Program-made: the position numbers and the translations under genes
Part shown: positions 1-6,543 of the stretch, one piece after another
Numbering within the stretch: the stretch's first letter is position 1
Layout of the letters: each line of letters begins with the position of its first letter
Virus record (IMG/VR): IMGVR_UViG_3300043399_000369
Span: 1-22,100 of that record
From: a virus
Reading direction: 5' to 3' (one strand)
DNA length: 22,100 nt
Notes under the pieces: generated by a model
Seen by the model: the letters and a program-made list of their open reading frames with translations, nothing else
Databases searched by the model: none
Told to the model about the DNA's origin: nothing

Positions 1-1
1 C

Positions 2-103
2 ACACATTGGCGCAACTTAGGGGCGTTAGATGACGACCACCTTTGGCAGCAATGGCGGCGGCTTTGCGAAGAACCCGGCCTAATCGAAGACGCAGCCCAA
101 TGA
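2..103 (+). CDS. C-terminal end of an unidentified upstream phage gene (partial)
   Basis: The window opens inside a reading frame with no stop from base 2 to a TGA at 101-103. It gives 33 residues, rich in Trp, Asp and Leu, ending in EDAAQ. The stop overlaps the ATG of the next gene in an ATGA arrangement, the coupling used throughout this operon, so I read it as a real C-terminus rather than chance. Its place directly before head-tail joining genes suggests a capsid-region protein (major capsid, scaffold or decoration), but the fragment carries no recognisable motif and the function cannot be stated. Confidence 0.55.
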   Translation, partial: THWRNLGALDDDHLWQQWRRLCEEPGLIEDAAQ

Positions 104-804
104 AAATATCGGTCATAATTCCTGTTTTTAATCAAATAGCGTTCACCATAAAATGCTTAGAATCGTTAGCACGACATGACCCGGTGCATGAAATTATCGT
201 TATTGACAACGGTTCCACAGACAGTACCGCACAACAATTAGACATTTTATCTGACGCAATCACAGTAATAACAAACGACGTAAACCGAGGGTTTGCGGTT
301 GCGTGCAATCAAGGCGCAGAAGCAGCAACCGGCAACATTCTTTATTTTCTCAACAATGACACAATCGTGCACCCCGGCTTTACCCGCATGGTATTGATGT
401 TAGAAAACCCTGACGTGGGCATTGTCGGCCCCAAACTTGTCTACCCTGACCTTTCAATACAGTCGGCAGGCATAGCGGTAGATTTTGACAGGCCGTTAGG
501 GTTAGAAGCATGGAACCTTTGCATTGATTGGACTAACGAACCGACAGATGTTTTTGCGGTTAGTGGCGCGGCGTTAGCGATACGGAAAGAAACGTTTGAA
601 ATTTTAGGCGGCTTCGATCAGCAATACTGGAACGGTTACGAAGACGTAGATTTGTGCTTAACTTCTATTTTTAGCGGCTACCGCAACATCTATTACCCGC
701 GTTCTTTGATTACCCATTTTGAATCACAGTCAGGCCCAGAAAGATTTTCAGCGGTAACCGCAAACGTAAACCTTCTTCGTAAAAAGTGGGAAACGAAACT
801 ATGA
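100..804 (+). CDS. Family 2 glycosyltransferase (GT-A fold), rhamnosyltransferase-like
   Basis: The 234-residue product begins MKISVIIPVFNQ, the classic N-terminal beta strand of GT2 enzymes. D36-N-G-S follows as the nucleotide-binding acid. NND at residues 85-87 sits where GT-A enzymes carry the metal-binding DxD. G-Y-E-D-V-D at 179-184 is the acceptor-side ED motif of WbbL/rhamnosyltransferase-like proteins. Such enzymes move a sugar from a nucleotide-sugar donor to an acceptor. I chose the ATG at 100 because it overlaps the upstream stop (ATGA) and begins exactly at the GT2 core; an in-frame ATG at 43 would add a basic, non-conserved leader. The stop overlaps the connector gene start. Its place inside the head-tail operon suggests it decorates a virion protein rather than DNA or host wall, but this is inference. 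No membrane helix is visible, so it is probably cytoplasmic. Confidence 0.88.
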   Translation: MKISVIIPVFNQIAFTIKCLESLARHDPVHEIIVIDNGSTDSTAQQLDILSDAITVITNDVNRGFAVACNQGAEAATGNILYFLNNDTIVHPGFTRMVLMLENPDVGIVGPKLVYPDLSIQSAGIAVDFDRPLGLEAWNLCIDWTNEPTDVFAVSGAALAIRKETFEILGGFDQQYWNGYEDVDLCLTSIFSGYRNIYYPRSLITHFESQSGPERFSAVTANVNLLRKKWETKL

Positions 805-1436
805 CCATAACCAACGGCTATGCCACACTCAACGAATTTAAGGCGTACCTGTTCCCTTCTAGTAACTATGGAACGGCAGAAGACGCACAAATGGAAGCGG
901 CGATAGAAACCGCTTCCCGCATGATTGACGAACACACAAGCCGGCGTTTCTACTCTGACGCGAACGCTTCTGCACGTTCTTATTGGGCCGACGATCCAAC
1001 ACGGGTGGTAGTGGACGATTTTTCAACCACTACCGGGCTAATTATTAAAACAGACACAGGCGACAACGGAACTTACGACCAAACTTGGGCTGCAAACGAA
1101 TACTTTGTAGAACCTGTAAATGGTGTTGTGGGCGGTGTCGCAGGCTGGCCTTATTATGTGATCGTGGCGACAGTTCCGAAACTTTTCCCGGTGTCAGGTC
1201 GCAGGCCACGAATTCAAGTAACTGCCCGTTGGGGTTGGGCTGCCGTGCCGAAACCTGTAAAGCAGGCTTGTCTTATTTTGGCTGCACGCATCTACCGCCG
1301 GGCGCAAACCCCTGAAGGTTACGCTTCCGGCGAATCGTTTGGGGCTATCAGGGTTTCGTCAAAAATTGATCCTGATGCACAAATGCTGCTTGCCCCATAT
1401 CGCAAAGCCGGCGGTTACGGTTTGGTGGTCGGCTAA
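801..1436 (+). CDS. Head-tail connector / adaptor protein (HK97 gp6 / SPP1 gp15-like)
   Basis: The 211-residue protein starts MTITNGYATLNEFKAYL, the usual opening of phage head-tail adaptors ('Y.tl.e.k.yl'). An acidic helical stretch with IETASRMIDEHTSRRF near residues 35-50 follows, the conserved 'a...a...id..cgR.F' signature of this family. These proteins form a ring under the portal and join the filled head to the tail. The ATG at 801 is preferred over an in-frame ATG at 786 because it gives the ATGA overlap with the preceding glycosyltransferase and starts at the conserved region. The stop TAA shares one base with the next ATG (TAATG). At about 210 residues it is longer than minimal gp6 proteins, but this length is common in actinophages. 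Assignment rests on remembered family pattern and gene order. Confidence 0.75.
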   Translation: MTITNGYATLNEFKAYLFPSSNYGTAEDAQMEAAIETASRMIDEHTSRRFYSDANASARSYWADDPTRVVVDDFSTTTGLIIKTDTGDNGTYDQTWAANEYFVEPVNGVVGGVAGWPYYVIVATVPKLFPVSGRRPRIQVTARWGWAAVPKPVKQACLILAARIYRRAQTPEGYASGESFGAIRVSSKIDPDAQMLLAPYRKAGGYGLVVG

Positions 1437-1837
1437 TGGATTTGCAAACAGTACGGCAAAGATTAACTTCAGCAATTGAAGAAGTGGATAACTTGCGCGT
1501 TTACGATTCTGTCCCAGCGCAAATTTCACCGCCAGCGGCAGTAATCATTTTAGGCGAAGGCACCTATTCGCAAGATTTTGACGCAGGAATGTTAGTTAAT
1601 TACACGGTGCTGGTTTTGCTCACCCGTGCCGACGACCGCCACGCGCAAGAACGTTTAGACGAATTTTTGTCAGACGGTGGCGTAAACGACACCATCTACA
1701 CGGCAATCAGCAACGACCCAACTTTGGACGGCAGTTGCGATTCTGCACGGGCAGTAGGTTGGAACCAACCGGCCACATTCACCATTGCCGGCATTGACTA
1801 CATAGGCGCAGAAATATCGGTGGAAGTTTTAGGCTAA
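1436..1837 (+). CDS. Putative tail terminator / tail completion protein
   Basis: The 133-residue protein begins with a helix (MDLQTVRQRLTSAIEEVDNL). It then alternates short strands, including a hydrophobic VNYTVLVLLTRADDR strand, an acidic helix (AQERLDEFLSDGG) and a C-terminal strand pair ending in GAEISVEVLG. This helix-strand-strand-helix-strand plan, the size, and the position between the connector and the tail tube gene fit tail terminators or head-closure proteins of long-tailed phages. These proteins cap the tail tube and set where polymerisation stops. The start overlaps the connector stop by one base. No catalytic motif is present. It could instead be a head-closure (gp16-like) protein; sequence alone does not decide. 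Confidence 0.55.
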   Translation: MDLQTVRQRLTSAIEEVDNLRVYDSVPAQISPPAAVIILGEGTYSQDFDAGMLVNYTVLVLLTRADDRHAQERLDEFLSDGGVNDTIYTAISNDPTLDGSCDSARAVGWNQPATFTIAGIDYIGAEISVEVLG

Positions 1838-1839
1838 AA

Positions 1840-2850
1840 ATGCGAATTTTGACAGTTGAGCCCGGCCCCGAATTTTCAGTAGCGGACGTTCACAACGGCT
1901 ACCGGAAAGCGTTTCAACAACTAGGCCACCAAGTACGGAATTTCAATCTTGGCGACAGAATCACGTTTGCAGAAAACGCTTTGCCGCCAATGCCAGCAAA
2001 AGAAAAAACTGCAACAGCAGCCCGCATGGTTGCAGAACAGTTACGCGCAGCCTGTTTTGATTTTTGGCCTGATCTGGTCGTAATCACTTCAGCGTTTCTA
2101 ATCCCACCAGAAACTTTCGACATTATCCGGGACAGGCGCATAAAAATTGCGGTCATTCTCACAGAATCACCGTATGAAGACCCCACGCAGATTGGGATAG
2201 CGGCACGGTCAGATTTAGCGGTCATAAACGATCCAATCAATCTAAACGAATACCGCAAACACCAACCAAACACCCACTACATAGGCCACGCCTACGACCC
2301 CGAACTGCACAAACCGCAAATAATAAACCCGAACTATCAGGCAGACTTTGGTTTTGTCGGTACAGGGTTTCCCAGCCGGGTCGAATTTTTAGAACAAATA
2401 AACTTTGACCAACTGACTGTAAAACTTGCCGGCAACTGGCAACAATTAGACGCAACCAGTCCGCTAGCAAAACATTTGCTGCACCACGAAAGCGGCTCGT
2501 TTCCCAACAGCGAAACCGTCCGCTTCTATTCGTCTATCAAAGTTTCAGCGAACCTGTACCGTAAAGAAGGCGCAGACGGCCATTTAACCGGGTATGCGTG
2601 CGGGCCACGCGAAATAGAATTAGCGGCCGTAGGTACTTTCTTTTTGCGTGAATCTCGCCCAGAATCAGACGAACTTTTTCCGATGCTGCCAACATACGAA
2701 AGCCCACAACACTTTTCTGAACTTTTACACAAATGGGTTACAGATGATCGGCAACGGCAACAGGCTGCACGTTTGGCACAATTAGCCGTTAAACCCCGAA
2801 CCTTTACCAACAATGCCCTGTTGTTGTTGGAACGTCTAGACACCAATTAA
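1840..2850 (+). CDS. CgeB-like glycosyltransferase (GT-B fold)
   Basis: The 336-residue protein opens MRILTVEPGPEFSVADVHNGYRKAF..LGH, the N-terminal Rossmann half seen in CgeB/DUF3880 glycosyltransferases ('D...g....AF..lGhev'). DLVVITSAFLIPPETFD and KIAVILTESPYED follow at about residues 75-112. After a linker, DFGFVGTGFPSRVEFLEQI marks the second Rossmann domain near residues 165-185. The C-terminal signature G..GYACGPREIELAAVGTFFLRESRPESDELFP (about residues 245-280) is the nucleotide-sugar binding region of the family ('RtfEi.A.G.fll.....e..elF'), with the E before LAA likely contacting the donor sugar. No signal peptide or membrane helix is visible. It lies between the terminator-like and tail tube genes. 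It is the second glycosyltransferase in this operon and probably acts on the same virion target or extends the same glycan; this is inference. Confidence 0.82.
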   Translation: MRILTVEPGPEFSVADVHNGYRKAFQQLGHQVRNFNLGDRITFAENALPPMPAKEKTATAARMVAEQLRAACFDFWPDLVVITSAFLIPPETFDIIRDRRIKIAVILTESPYEDPTQIGIAARSDLAVINDPINLNEYRKHQPNTHYIGHAYDPELHKPQIINPNYQADFGFVGTGFPSRVEFLEQINFDQLTVKLAGNWQQLDATSPLAKHLLHHESGSFPNSETVRFYSSIKVSANLYRKEGADGHLTGYACGPREIELAAVGTFFLRESRPESDELFPMLPTYESPQHFSELLHKWVTDDRQRQQAARLAQLAVKPRTFTNNALLLLERLDTN

Positions 2851-2871
2851 CACCCATAGGGAGAAACTACA

Positions 2872-3276
2872 ATGGCAAGACGACATGGCCGCAACGGCCG
2901 CCTTTACTTAGGTGTTGCATCTTCGGCTGCAAACCCTTCTTCTGTCGCATTTCTGCGCCAATGGTCAGCAGAATTCGCAGTAGACACCCAAGAAGTAACC
3001 GCGTTTGGTGACACAAACAAAACCTACCTTTCAGGTTTGCCAGATGCGCAGGGATCATTTAGCGGCTTTTGGGACGATGCCACCGCACAGTCCTACACCG
3101 CAGCAATTGATGGTGACGCCCGCAAGTTTTACCTTTACCCGGACATCACCAACGCCCCAACCGTTTACTGGTATGGAACAGGCTTCTTCGATTTCTCAAT
3201 CGACGCGCCCGTAGACGGACCGGTTACGGTTTCTGGTTCGTGGCGTGCCGCTGGACCTGTCAGCAAGCAAGGCTAA
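2872..3276 (+). CDS. Major tail (tube) protein
   Basis: The 134-residue product is beta-rich with few charged helices. It has repeated short strands around TQEVTAFGDTNKTYLSGLPDA, FYLYPDI and GTGFFDFSIDAPVDGPVTVSGSW. The line 'DVTAFGD..KTYL.GL.D..g.f.G..d' followed by a closing 'F.FSID.pV.gpV..SgsW.aaG' is the pattern of small actinophage tail tube proteins, which stack as hexamers around the tape measure. The ribosome site AGGGAGAAA sits about 5 bases before the ATG and is the strongest in this part of the operon, as expected for a highly made structural protein. A gap of about 20 bases also separates it from the glycosyltransferase upstream. If virion proteins are glycosylated, this abundant protein is a candidate target. 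Confidence 0.82.
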   Translation: MARRHGRNGRLYLGVASSAANPSSVAFLRQWSAEFAVDTQEVTAFGDTNKTYLSGLPDAQGSFSGFWDDATAQSYTAAIDGDARKFYLYPDITNAPTVYWYGTGFFDFSIDAPVDGPVTVSGSWRAAGPVSKQG

Positions 3277-3282
3277 ATTTTC

Positions 3283-3699
3283 GTGCCTAATCAGGTTTAC
3301 GTTACGAACTTGCGCGAAACACGCCAGTTTCTAAGCAAGTTCGCACCCGACCTGATGCCCATTTTTCGACAGGAAATGAAAACCGTTATTGACACGGTAA
3401 CAGTTCCGGCTATTAAGCAGCGGATTCCTGTTAAAAGCGGCAATGCGCGTAATTCTGTTCGTGCAGTTGCCGGCGGTAATGTTTATTACATTAAAGCCGG
3501 TAACGCACGAACGCCTTACTATGGTTGGCTAGACTTCGGCGGCCGTTTAACTGGACGTGGCCGAGGCCGCAACCAAATCATTTCCCGGCCAATCGTTAAA
3601 GGTGGCCGTTACATTTACCCCGGCTTGGCTTCAACCGCAGACCAATTAGTGGAAGCAGCAGGCCGGGCTTTAGATCAAATTATCCAAAAAGCAACGTAA
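3283..3699 (+). CDS. HK97 gp10-like tail component / neck protein
   Basis: The 138-residue protein has the gp10 pattern. A long N-terminal helix (LRETRQFLSKFAPDLMPIFRQEMKTVIDTVTVPAIKQ) precedes R-I-P-V-K-S-G-N-A-R-N-S-V near residues 45-57 ('p.rtG.lr.Si'), then YYGWLDFGG ('Y...vefGt') and a final helix. Family members act in tail completion near the head-tail joint. The start is GTG at 3283, six bases after the tail tube stop, and no strong ribosome site lies in front of it, so translation may depend on coupling. The gene follows the tail tube gene; in many siphophages the gp10-like gene lies before the terminator and tube genes. An unusual order is therefore visible, and the exact role is less certain than the family. 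Confidence 0.72.
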   Translation: MPNQVYVTNLRETRQFLSKFAPDLMPIFRQEMKTVIDTVTVPAIKQRIPVKSGNARNSVRAVAGGNVYYIKAGNARTPYYGWLDFGGRLTGRGRGRNQIISRPIVKGGRYIYPGLASTADQLVEAAGRALDQIIQKAT

Positions 3700-3712
3700 G
3701 GAAACCCCGACC

Positions 3713-4003
3713 ATGTTTGATAAGTACCGAGTCACCTACAGCGACGGAACCAGCAACGAAGTTTTAGGCAAAAAATCTGACGTAGTTAGGTTTGAACGCA
3801 AATACAAAATGCCTGTTGCCAACTTGCTTTCCGATAACGCCATTTACACAGAACACCTTTGGTTCTTTGGTTGGTGCGCTGAAAAACGTGAAGGCAACAC
3901 AGAACTTGATTTTGACGACTGGGTAGAAACAATTGAAGCGGTCGAAATTTTGACCGTTGAGAACGAAAACCCTACGGCCCCGAATCCTTCACCTACGCCC
4001 TAG
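3713..4003 (+). CDS. Tail assembly chaperone, short form (gpG-like)
   Basis: The 96-residue product is read in the zero frame from ATG 3713 (AAGGA just upstream) to TAG 4001-4003. It begins MFDKYRVTYSDGTSNEVLGKKSDVVRFERKYKMPV and ends in a Pro/Thr/Asn-rich tail. The middle (LWFFGWCAEKREGNTELDFDDWVETIEAVE) matches the common 'la..alrr.g.t.lsFdeWl..v..v.' pattern of tail assembly chaperones. These proteins bind the tape measure while the tube polymerises around it. The gene sits directly before the tape measure gene, as expected. The disordered C-terminus lies on top of a slippery heptamer that gives the longer fusion listed separately. Confidence 0.85.
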   Translation: MFDKYRVTYSDGTSNEVLGKKSDVVRFERKYKMPVANLLSDNAIYTEHLWFFGWCAEKREGNTELDFDDWVETIEAVEILTVENENPTAPNPSPTP

Positions 4004-4146
4004 CGGTGTTGGCGATTGATTCGGGCATACCTATGACGGTTCTACTAAAAGAACCTGACGATTTTTTACAAACAATGTTTGACGTTTTGGCACGTCGGGC
4101 AGAAGCGCAAACCTACGGCCCCGACTCTAAACGATGGGACGAATAG
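3713..4146 (+). CDS. Tail assembly chaperone, -1 frameshift fusion (gpGT-like)
   Basis: After the zero-frame stop there is no start-led gene before the tape measure, yet the -1 frame is open from before the stop to TAG 4144-4146. It encodes YGPESFTYALAVLAIDSG followed by IPMTVLLKEPDDFLQ and TMFDVLARRAEAQTYGPDS, which is chaperone-T-like protein. The heptamer A AAC CCT (3967-3973) fits X XXY YYZ in the zero frame with X=A and Y=C. A slip there gives join(3713..3973,3973..4146), about 144 residues. Programmed -1 frameshifting between the two chaperone genes is known from lambda G/GT and is common in long-tailed phages. The site is read directly from sequence; the efficiency and any downstream RNA structure are unknown. 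Confidence 0.85.
3967..3973 (+). promoter_or_regulatory. Slippery heptamer AAACCCT for -1 ribosomal frameshift
   Basis: In the zero frame the codons are GAA AAC CCT. Sliding back one base re-pairs AAC on AAA and CCT on CCC, the X XXY YYZ arrangement. It lies 28 bases before the zero-frame stop and in the overlap of the two chaperone frames. No other good heptamer is visible in this overlap. Confidence 0.75.
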
Positions 4147-4149
4147 CAG

Positions 4150-6543
4150 ATGGCTAAGTCAAGAGAAGTAAAAATTGCAGTCGTAGGTGACGCTTCACAG
4201 TTGCAACGTGAAATGCAAAAAGCGCGTGCATCTATGGGCGATTTTGGCGCAGCAACAGAACGCGCGCAATCTGCGCTTGGTTCGTTCTTGATCGGCGGCG
4301 CAGCCATTTTGGGTGCAAAAAAATTGGTGGACGCAGCAGCAGAATTAGAACAGGCAGTAGGTGGCACAGAAGCAGTTTTTGGTTCTGCCGCAGAAGCAGT
4401 AGGCGAATTTGCAAAAAGCGCAGCGCAACTTAGTGGCCTATCTGAAAACGCTGCACGCACTTTAACTTCCCGACTTGGTGCTGGGTTGCGTAGTGTCGGT
4501 TTCACCGCAAAAGAAGCAGCGCAACAGTCAATTTTCTTAACGCAAGTTGGTGCAGATTTAGCAGCAACCTTAGGCGGCACAACTGAAGAAGCAGTTACAG
4601 CATTAGCCGCAACATTCCGCGGCGAATATGACCCAATTGAACGCTACGTTGGCGGTTTGAAGGCAAGCACAGTTGCCGCTAAAGCAGTTGCTATGGGCTT
4701 GGCAGAAACTGAAAATGACGTTTCTTCTTACGCTAAAGCGCAAGCAACTTTGGCTTTGATTACTGAAAATTCTGCGTTTGCACAAGGCCAATTTGTGCGC
4801 GAATCGAAAACTGCGCAAGGTGCTGCCGCTATTGCTCGTGCAGAAACTCAAGACACAGCAGCAACAATTGGCAAATCTTTGCTACCTATTTACACCCGAT
4901 TGGCTGAAACTTTAGGCGTGGTTGCTAATGCTTTCGGCGCATTGCCGGCCCCGGTGCAAACAGGCATTTTGGCTTTTACTGGTATTGCGTTAGTTACTAA
5001 ACCATTAACTGAAGGCATACGCGCCTTAAGTGATGTTATGCGCGCATTGAAACCTGCTTTTGATAATGCAGTTTCAAGTTTGTTTAGTTACAAAACTGAA
5101 GTTACTTCAATTGGTAAAACGCAAGAAACTTTAGCGAAACAAACACCTAACTTAACTTCAGCATTTAACGGTGTAACAGCAGCGTTGGGCGCAATTGGTA
5201 TTGCCGTAACGGCAGCGGCAGTTATTTGGACTATTTACAACAATGAACAACAGGCTGCAAAAAAGGCCGCTAAAGATTTTGGCGACACTTTAGACAAAAA
5301 CACCGGTCAAATTACGGCAAACACAACTGCGCTTTTCCGGCAAACTTTGCAAGACAAAAACCGCATTGACAACCTGAACAAAGCCGGCATTTCAGTAGAA
5401 GAATATACAAAAGCAATTACTTCTAACGAAAACGCAGTTTCTACATACGTTAAAACTTTAGCCATAGAAGGCATTGTTGGACGTGATTCTGAACGTGCCC
5501 GCCAAAACGCTGTTGATAAAATTAGAGCCGAGGGTGGCGCACGAAACGAACTTATTGCCACTTTGGTTGAACAAAAGGCGTTAGATAGCGGTTTGTTAAG
5601 TCAAATCATTGACAACACTAAAGCCAATGATGAAAACATCAAAAAAATTCGTGATCGTGCCGAAGAACAGGCAAGGGCAGCTGGCGCATCAAAGGAAGAT
5701 GCGAGCGCAGCGGCAGATGCAGCGATTGAAGCGAAACGGCAGGCTGACGCTACAGCGGAACTTAACGACCAATTGCGTAAAAAAATTGATCTTCTTTTTG
5801 AAGCGGCAACTGGTCAAATCAATTTGGAACAAACCGGCATTGCTGCCCGTAAAGCAATTGAAGATTTTAACGAAGCGCAACGTGACGGCAAAAAATCTGC
5901 TGACGAACGTCGGGCGGCAGAATTAAACGCGCAGGAAGCCATTTTGCGGGTTGGTCAGGCGGCAGTTAAAGCCGCTGAAGACCAAAAGGGAAGTGCGCTT
6001 AGTGCCGCTGAATCTTCCGCTATTCAAATCTTTCAGTTATCGAATTTGGCTAATACGCTTGCGCCCGGTTCACCATTGCGCGTTTACATTGAACAATACA
6101 TTGCCAAACTAAACGCAATCCCACCCAAAAAAGAAACTATTGTTTCTGTTGAAACTGCCGTTGCAATTGCACGAATTCAAGAACTAAACGACCGAATCAC
6201 AAACTTTTTATCCCGAATCGGTATCAGAATACCAAGTAACTTTTTCCCCTTCGGAATAGGTACACGCTGGACTGGCGGCCCGGTAGATGAAAACAAACCG
6301 TATTTGGTTGGCGAGAAAGGCCCAGAACTTTTCGTGCCTTCGTCATATGGTCGAATTGTGGACGCCTTCGGAACCAGTAAAACAATGGGGGCAGGAATGG
6401 GCGGTGCTTCTATTAGCAGCCCCAACAATTACAGCATTACCGTTAATGTTTCACCTATGACAGATTCAAGCGCAGTAGGCAAAAGTGTTGTGGAAGCAAT
6501 CACCGCCTACGAACGTCGCAACGGCAGCGGGTGGAGATCGTGA
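4150..6543 (+). CDS. Tail tape measure protein
   Basis: This is a 797-residue protein, the longest in the window, directly after the chaperone pair. It starts MAKSREVKIAVVGDASQLQREMQKA, the usual 'i.v.gDas.l...l..A' opening. It then runs through Ala/Glu/Gln-rich helices with a hydrophobic segment near residues 265-280 and a second (VTAALGAIGIAVTAAAVIWTI) near 340-360, which could act as membrane-interacting segments during DNA ejection. Coiled-coil stretches fill about residues 400-620. The C-terminus has GGPVDENKPYLVGEKGPELF, the 'GGpv..G..y.VGE.GPElf.P' signature seen at the end of many siphophage tape measures. At the usual ratio of about 1.5 angstrom per residue the tail would be near 120 nm, fairly short for an actinophage. 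No peptidase motif was recognised. Confidence 0.93.
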   Translation: MAKSREVKIAVVGDASQLQREMQKARASMGDFGAATERAQSALGSFLIGGAAILGAKKLVDAAAELEQAVGGTEAVFGSAAEAVGEFAKSAAQLSGLSENAARTLTSRLGAGLRSVGFTAKEAAQQSIFLTQVGADLAATLGGTTEEAVTALAATFRGEYDPIERYVGGLKASTVAAKAVAMGLAETENDVSSYAKAQATLALITENSAFAQGQFVRESKTAQGAAAIARAETQDTAATIGKSLLPIYTRLAETLGVVANAFGALPAPVQTGILAFTGIALVTKPLTEGIRALSDVMRALKPAFDNAVSSLFSYKTEVTSIGKTQETLAKQTPNLTSAFNGVTAALGAIGIAVTAAAVIWTIYNNEQQAAKKAAKDFGDTLDKNTGQITANTTALFRQTLQDKNRIDNLNKAGISVEEYTKAITSNENAVSTYVKTLAIEGIVGRDSERARQNAVDKIRAEGGARNELIATLVEQKALDSGLLSQIIDNTKANDENIKKIRDRAEEQARAAGASKEDASAAADAAIEAKRQADATAELNDQLRKKIDLLFEAATGQINLEQTGIAARKAIEDFNEAQRDGKKSADERRAAELNAQEAILRVGQAAVKAAEDQKGSALSAAESSAIQIFQLSNLANTLAPGSPLRVYIEQYIAKLNAIPPKKETIVSVETAVAIARIQELNDRITNFLSRIGIRIPSNFFPFGIGTRWTGGPVDENKPYLVGEKGPELFVPSSYGRIVDAFGTSKTMGAGMGGASISSPNNYSITVNVSPMTDSSAVGKSVVEAITAYERRNGSGWRS

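Noticed and set aside
4113-4580. Long - strand frame opposite the tape measure start
   Set aside because: Its sequence is Ala/Ser/Pro/Cys-rich, as expected from reading the Ala-rich tape measure codons backwards. No ribosome site or family pattern; all supported genes are on the + strand.
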